This document shows positions 5,494-7,502 of a DNA stretch of 7,502 bases, piece by piece. The DNA lies in contig PCAG01000020.1 of assembly GCA_002730475.1 (NCBI GenBank), forward strand, positions 1-7,502, given 5' to 3'. The notes under the pieces are model-generated. The model searched no databases. It saw only the letters and a program-made list of their open reading frames with translations, and had not been told where the DNA came from. A program made the position numbers and the translations under genes. Position 1 is the stretch's first letter. Each line of letters opens with the position of its first letter. The stretch comes from Spirochaetales bacterium. Lineage in GTDB: Bacteria > Desulfobacterota_D > UBA1144.

Positions 5494-6784
5494 AAAAATT
5501 ACAACCAAAAAGCCTATCCAAGACAATAGCAACCGCACTTCTTACGGATAAATGATTATATTGATGATAACTACCAACAGGTTTGACAATATAATCTGCG
5601 CTATCTAGCACTTCTTTGGTTAATCCCCAACCGGTACCAAAAAGAAATAAAAACGGACCGCTATCTGCTTTTATAACATCTCTCAGTTGAGAATAATTTA
5701 TCATATTATGCATAATTCTTGCATCTGTTGCAACTATCTTTGGCCTTTTTTTATGAGTTAATTTTATTGACCTTATTGCCTCATTTATATTTTTTTTGAT
5801 TTCTATAAGTTCCATAGCATTATGTTTAGAGTTTTTGTTCCGTTTATTTTGATTGTTATCCCAGTAATTCAAAACACTTTCAGCGAGGGCTCTCTGCTCT
5901 TTTACAGGATGAGTAATAAAGTATTTTTGAATCCCATAAGTTTTACAGGACCTAGCGATATCCTGGATATCTAGATTTGTTAATGAGGTTTTAATTACTT
6001 CGCCGTTTATATTGTTAATTGGATGATGTACTAGTGCAAGATAAAGATTTGATTTGATTCCTTGAGCCTTAATTTCTTTTAATTTTTCTCTTTCTGTAAT
6101 ATCTAAATGGGCGTCCTCCAACAAATCTTCTCTCTTCTTGAGAGTCTCAATAAGAGATGAATCTCTATTGAATTTCTTAATTCTCGTATGATTTCCTGAA
6201 ATTAACACCTTAGGAACTTTCTTTTTTTTAAACACAGCTGGTCTTGTATATACAGGATTTTTTAATAACGAATTTTGAAAAGTATCTTTCTTGACCGATT
6301 CTTTCTTCCCTACCACGCCATCAACCATTCTACTAACTGAATCAATGACTGTTAAAGCTGCAATCTCTCCACCCGACATAACATAGTCACCTACTGATAA
6401 TTCAATATCTGCATAATTGTCTATTAATCTTTGATCAAACCCCTCGTACCTTCCACAAACAAGTGTAAGATTCTTAGCCTTTGCTAGACGACTTACTAAT
6501 TTGTTGTTTAGCGGTTGACCCTTAGGGGTTAAAAATACAATCAAAGTTTTAGGATTGTTTCTTTTGATTGTATCAATTGCTCTCAATGCTTTATCGTAAG
6601 CTATAATCATTCCTGAGCTTCCACCATATTGACCATCATCAAGTCTTTCGTTATTTTTTAAAAAATCACTATAGCTGTATAAATTCACCGTAACTTTATT
6701 CGTTTTTATAGCTTTTGAGAGAATTCCATATTTAAGAGGAGTTCGAAATATTTCTCTAAAAACCGCAAGGACATTAAAAATCAT
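5492..6784 (-). CDS. trmD: tRNA (guanine-37-N1)-methyltransferase TrmD fused to a Tm1570-type SPOUT RNA methyltransferase domain
   Basis: The 430-residue protein has two parts. Residues 1-243 are TrmD, which methylates N1 of G37 in tRNA with SAM and prevents +1 frameshifting. Its signatures are [11 protein letters not shown] (49-59), [12 protein letters not shown] (108-119), the knot region [11 protein letters not shown] (130-140) with DSVSR (148-152), and NPVYTRP (176-182). By alignment Arg152 and Asp167 match the catalytic Arg154 and Asp169 of E. coli or Haemophilus TrmD. Residues 246-430 match the separate family of Thermotoga Tm1570 (Pfam Methyltrn_RNA_4): [11 protein letters not shown] (246-256), [17 protein letters not shown] (269-285), LFGTGWGL (381-388) and [19 protein letters not shown] (409-427). 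That domain is a SPOUT fold whose RNA target is, to my knowledge, unknown. In Thermotoga the same domain is a separate gene between trmD and rplS. ATG 6784 overlaps the rimM stop as ATGA, with GGAGG (6798-6802) 13 nt upstream. Confidence 0.93.
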   Translation of the reverse strand: MIFNVLAVFREIFRTPLKYGILSKAIKTNKVTVNLYSYSDFLKNNERLDDGQYGGSSGMIIAYDKALRAIDTIKRNNPKTLIVFLTPKGQPLNNKLVSRLAKAKNLTLVCGRYEGFDQRLIDNYADIELSVGDYVMSGGEIAALTVIDSVSRMVDGVVGKKESVKKDTFQNSLLKNPVYTRPAVFKKKKVPKVLISGNHTRIKKFNRDSSLIETLKKREDLLEDAHLDITEREKLKEIKAQGIKSNLYLALVHHPINNINGEVIKTSLTNLDIQDIARSCKTYGIQKYFITHPVKEQRALAESVLNYWDNNQNKRNKNSKHNAMELIEIKKNINEAIRSIKLTHKKRPKIVATDARIMHNMINYSQLRDVIKADSGPFLFLFGTGWGLTKEVLDSADYIVKPVGSYHQYNHLSVRSAVAIVLDRLFGCNF

Positions 6785-7026
6785 AAAGAAGCTATTTCCT
6801 CCAAGTTTTTAATAACTAAAAATTTATTATCTATATTAACACTGATGATAAACGAGTTACTAAATGGTACCAAATAAGTTGTCTGATTATTGAGAACTTC
6901 CAATAAAGCTCCAGACTTAGACTCTAAAACCCTGGTTATTTGACCAAAGCATTGATTCTGTTCCGAAAGGACGCTACAACCAATTAGATCTTTATTGTAA
7001 AATTCATTTTTTTCTGATACAGGCAT
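6781..7026 (-). CDS. rimM: RimM-like ribosome maturation protein reduced to the PRC-barrel domain
   Basis: RimM binds S19 and helps mature the 30S head. Normal RimM is about 165-180 residues, with an N-terminal RimM domain and a C-terminal PRC barrel. This product has 81 residues and matches only the C-terminal half. NEFYNKDLIGCSVL (7-20) aligns with the E. coli region around YYWKDLMGCQV; Phe9-Tyr10 stand for the Tyr-Tyr pair tied to S19 binding. QCFGQITRVLESKSGALLEV (25-44) and YLVPFSNSFIISVNIDNKFL (51-70) fit the barrel strands. The position between khpA and trmD is the standard rimM place. An in-frame TAA at 7033-7035 and only 46 bp to the end of khpA rule out a hidden N-terminal half in place. 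The Shine-Dalgarno site is weak (AAGAG). Its TGA overlaps the trmD ATG by 4 bp. It may be a working short form or a decayed gene; the intact frame favours the former. Confidence 0.75.
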   Translation of the reverse strand: MPVSEKNEFYNKDLIGCSVLSEQNQCFGQITRVLESKSGALLEVLNNQTTYLVPFSNSFIISVNIDNKFLVIKNLEEIASL

Positions 7027-7072
7027 ATACTCTTATTATATTACCCACAAAAAAGAAAGGATATTCCTAAGC

Positions 7073-7312
7073 CTATTCGATAATTTCTAAAACCGCTCTT
7101 CTTTTTTCTTTAGCGGCAGCAGCGCCCAAAAGAACCCTTATAGCTTTTGCCGTCTTGCCCTGTTTTCCGATGATTTTACCTAAGTCTTCTTGGGCAACTT
7201 TTAATTCGTAAACAGTAGTAGAATCTCCAGATACTTCTTGAATTTCGACTTCCTCTGGCTTATCAACAAGCGAGCTAGCAATTAATTTGATTAGTTCTGA
7301 AACCTTATCCAT
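7073..7312 (-). CDS. khpA: KH-domain RNA-binding protein KhpA (YlqC/UPF0109 family)
   Basis: KhpA is a small single-KH-domain protein that binds RNA, often as a dimer with KhpB/Jag, and affects cell envelope and small-RNA regulation in Gram-positive bacteria. The 79-residue product is of standard length. The KH loop IIGKQGKTAKAIR (47-59) holds the G-x-x-G motif at 49-52. The opening LIKLIASSLVDKPEEVEI (7-24) and the closing RRAVLEIIE are family hallmarks. AGAGG (7319-7323) lies 6 nt before ATG 7312. The gene lies between the presumed rpsP and rimM, its usual place. A TATAAT upstream (7333-7338) may give it its own promoter. Confidence 0.93.
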   Translation of the reverse strand: MDKVSELIKLIASSLVDKPEEVEIQEVSGDSTTVYELKVAQEDLGKIIGKQGKTAKAIRVLLGAAAAKEKRRAVLEIIE

Positions 7313-7332
7313 CGTTAACCTCTGTAACTACG

Positions 7333-7338
7333 ATTATA
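7333..7338 (-). promoter_or_regulatory. Possible internal promoter (-10) before khpA
   Basis: A perfect TATAAT on the minus strand lies 20 nt before khpA ATG, within the 80-bp gap after the upstream gene. No good -35 box is found 16-18 bp upstream. If used, transcription would start near 7326 with a leader of about 14 nt that still contains the Shine-Dalgarno site. Confidence 0.35.
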
Positions 7339-7392
7339 CAATAATTGAAAAAAATTAGCTTGAGTTTTTTATGGACTTATTATTGGTAATTA

Positions 7393-7502
7393 TTAAGCAT
7401 TTTCGTCTTCATTGTCTTCTTTTGGAGCCTCTTCAGCTTTAGTCTCTTCTTTTGGAGCCTCTTCAGCTTTAGTCTCTTCTTTTGGAGCCTCTTCAGCTTT
7501 AG
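7393..7502 (-). CDS. Probable C-terminal tail of 30S ribosomal protein S16 (partial, repeat-bearing)
   Basis: Only the last 36 codons are in the window, ending at TAA 7395-7393 with a second TAA directly after. The visible part is low-complexity: nearly three copies of the ten-residue unit K-A-E-E-A-P-K-E-E-T, ending APKEDNEDENA. No conserved domain is visible. Assignment to rpsP rests on gene order alone, since rpsP is the usual gene before khpA-rimM-trmD-rplS. S16 proteins of some phyla do carry charged Ala/Glu/Lys-rich C-terminal extensions. Another protein with an acidic tail cannot be excluded. Confidence 0.5.
   Translation of the reverse strand, partial: KAEEAPKEETKAEEAPKEETKAEEAPKEDNEDENA
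7415..7502. repeat. Perfect 30-bp tandem repeat, about 2.9 copies, running off the window end
   Basis: The block 7421-7450 is repeated exactly at 7451-7480, and 7481-7502 continues it. The match also extends back to 7415. The period of 30 bp keeps the reading frame and codes for ten residues (K-A-E-E-A-P-K-E-E-T) on the minus strand. More copies may lie beyond 7502. Complete identity, including third codon positions, points to recent duplication or slippage. Confidence 0.95.

Noticed and set aside
5482..5538. A longer rplS with a hydrophobic start from 5538
   Set aside because: It would overlap trmD by 47 bases in another frame, and L19 starts at the MGIID position with a good ribosome site.
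7035..7040. TATAAT on the minus strand before rimM as a promoter
   Set aside because: It ends only 8 nt before the ATG, has no -35 partner (TATCCT at the right distance), and the region is AT-rich by nature.
7058..7068. Small hairpin AGGA-TAT-TCCT between rimM and khpA
   Set aside because: A 4-bp stem is too short for a terminator and no T-run follows it.
7345..7372. A-run and T-run around TTAGCTTGAG as a terminator after the presumed rpsP
   Set aside because: The possible stem is A-T pairs only, with mismatches and no G-C core, so it would be weak; downstream operon genes also need read-through.

Overview
This 7.5 kb stretch is compactly packed bacterial chromosome made mostly of conserved housekeeping genes for RNA handling and translation. 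It is AT-rich: four 60-base lines I counted by hand ran from 27% to 47% G+C, with the rho end richer than the trmD end. The bacterial gene order rpsP-khpA-rimM-trmD-rplS, Shine-Dalgarno sites and sigma70-like promoters point to a bacterium. The trmD reading frame is fused to a second SPOUT methyltransferase domain of the Thermotoga Tm1570 type. As I recall, that domain sits beside or is fused to TrmD in Thermotogae, Deferribacteres and deltaproteobacteria-like lineages. An uncultured, streamlined bacterium of a deltaproteobacteria-like phylum is therefore plausible, but this is a guess.

Layout, left to right. Positions 1-776 (minus) hold the N-terminal 60% or so of transcription terminator Rho, cut by the window edge. 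A 151-bp divergent promoter region (777-927) separates it from yebC (plus, 928-1674). YebC converges on a small Hjc-like PD-(D/E)XK nuclease gene (minus, 1671-2024), and the two share a TTAA that supplies both stop codons. An 84-bp divergent gap leads to a plus-strand operon: a histidine phosphatase (2109-2714), argS (2717-4354) and a CDP-alcohol phosphatidyltransferase (4362-5138). This operon runs tail to tail, one base apart, into the minus-strand ribosome-maturation operon. Read in its own direction, that operon is the end of a gene that is probably rpsP (S16), then khpA, a shortened rimM, the trmD fusion and rplS.

The minus-strand operon groups a ribosomal protein (L19), a 30S maturation factor, a KH-domain RNA-binding protein and tRNA m1G37 methylation. 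YebC (translation factor family), ArgS and Rho add to the translation and transcription theme. The genes that do not fit the core are the Hjc-like nuclease, the histidine phosphatase and the lipid head-group transferase.

Most unusual points: RimM is reduced to its PRC-barrel half. TrmD carries a second SPOUT domain, which predicts a doubly knotted protein. The nuclease has Gln where most relatives have the catalytic Glu. The presumed S16 ends in a perfect 30-bp tandem repeat coding for a charged 10-residue unit. I found no mobile element, CRISPR array, tRNA or rRNA, and no gene-free stretch longer than about 150 bases.
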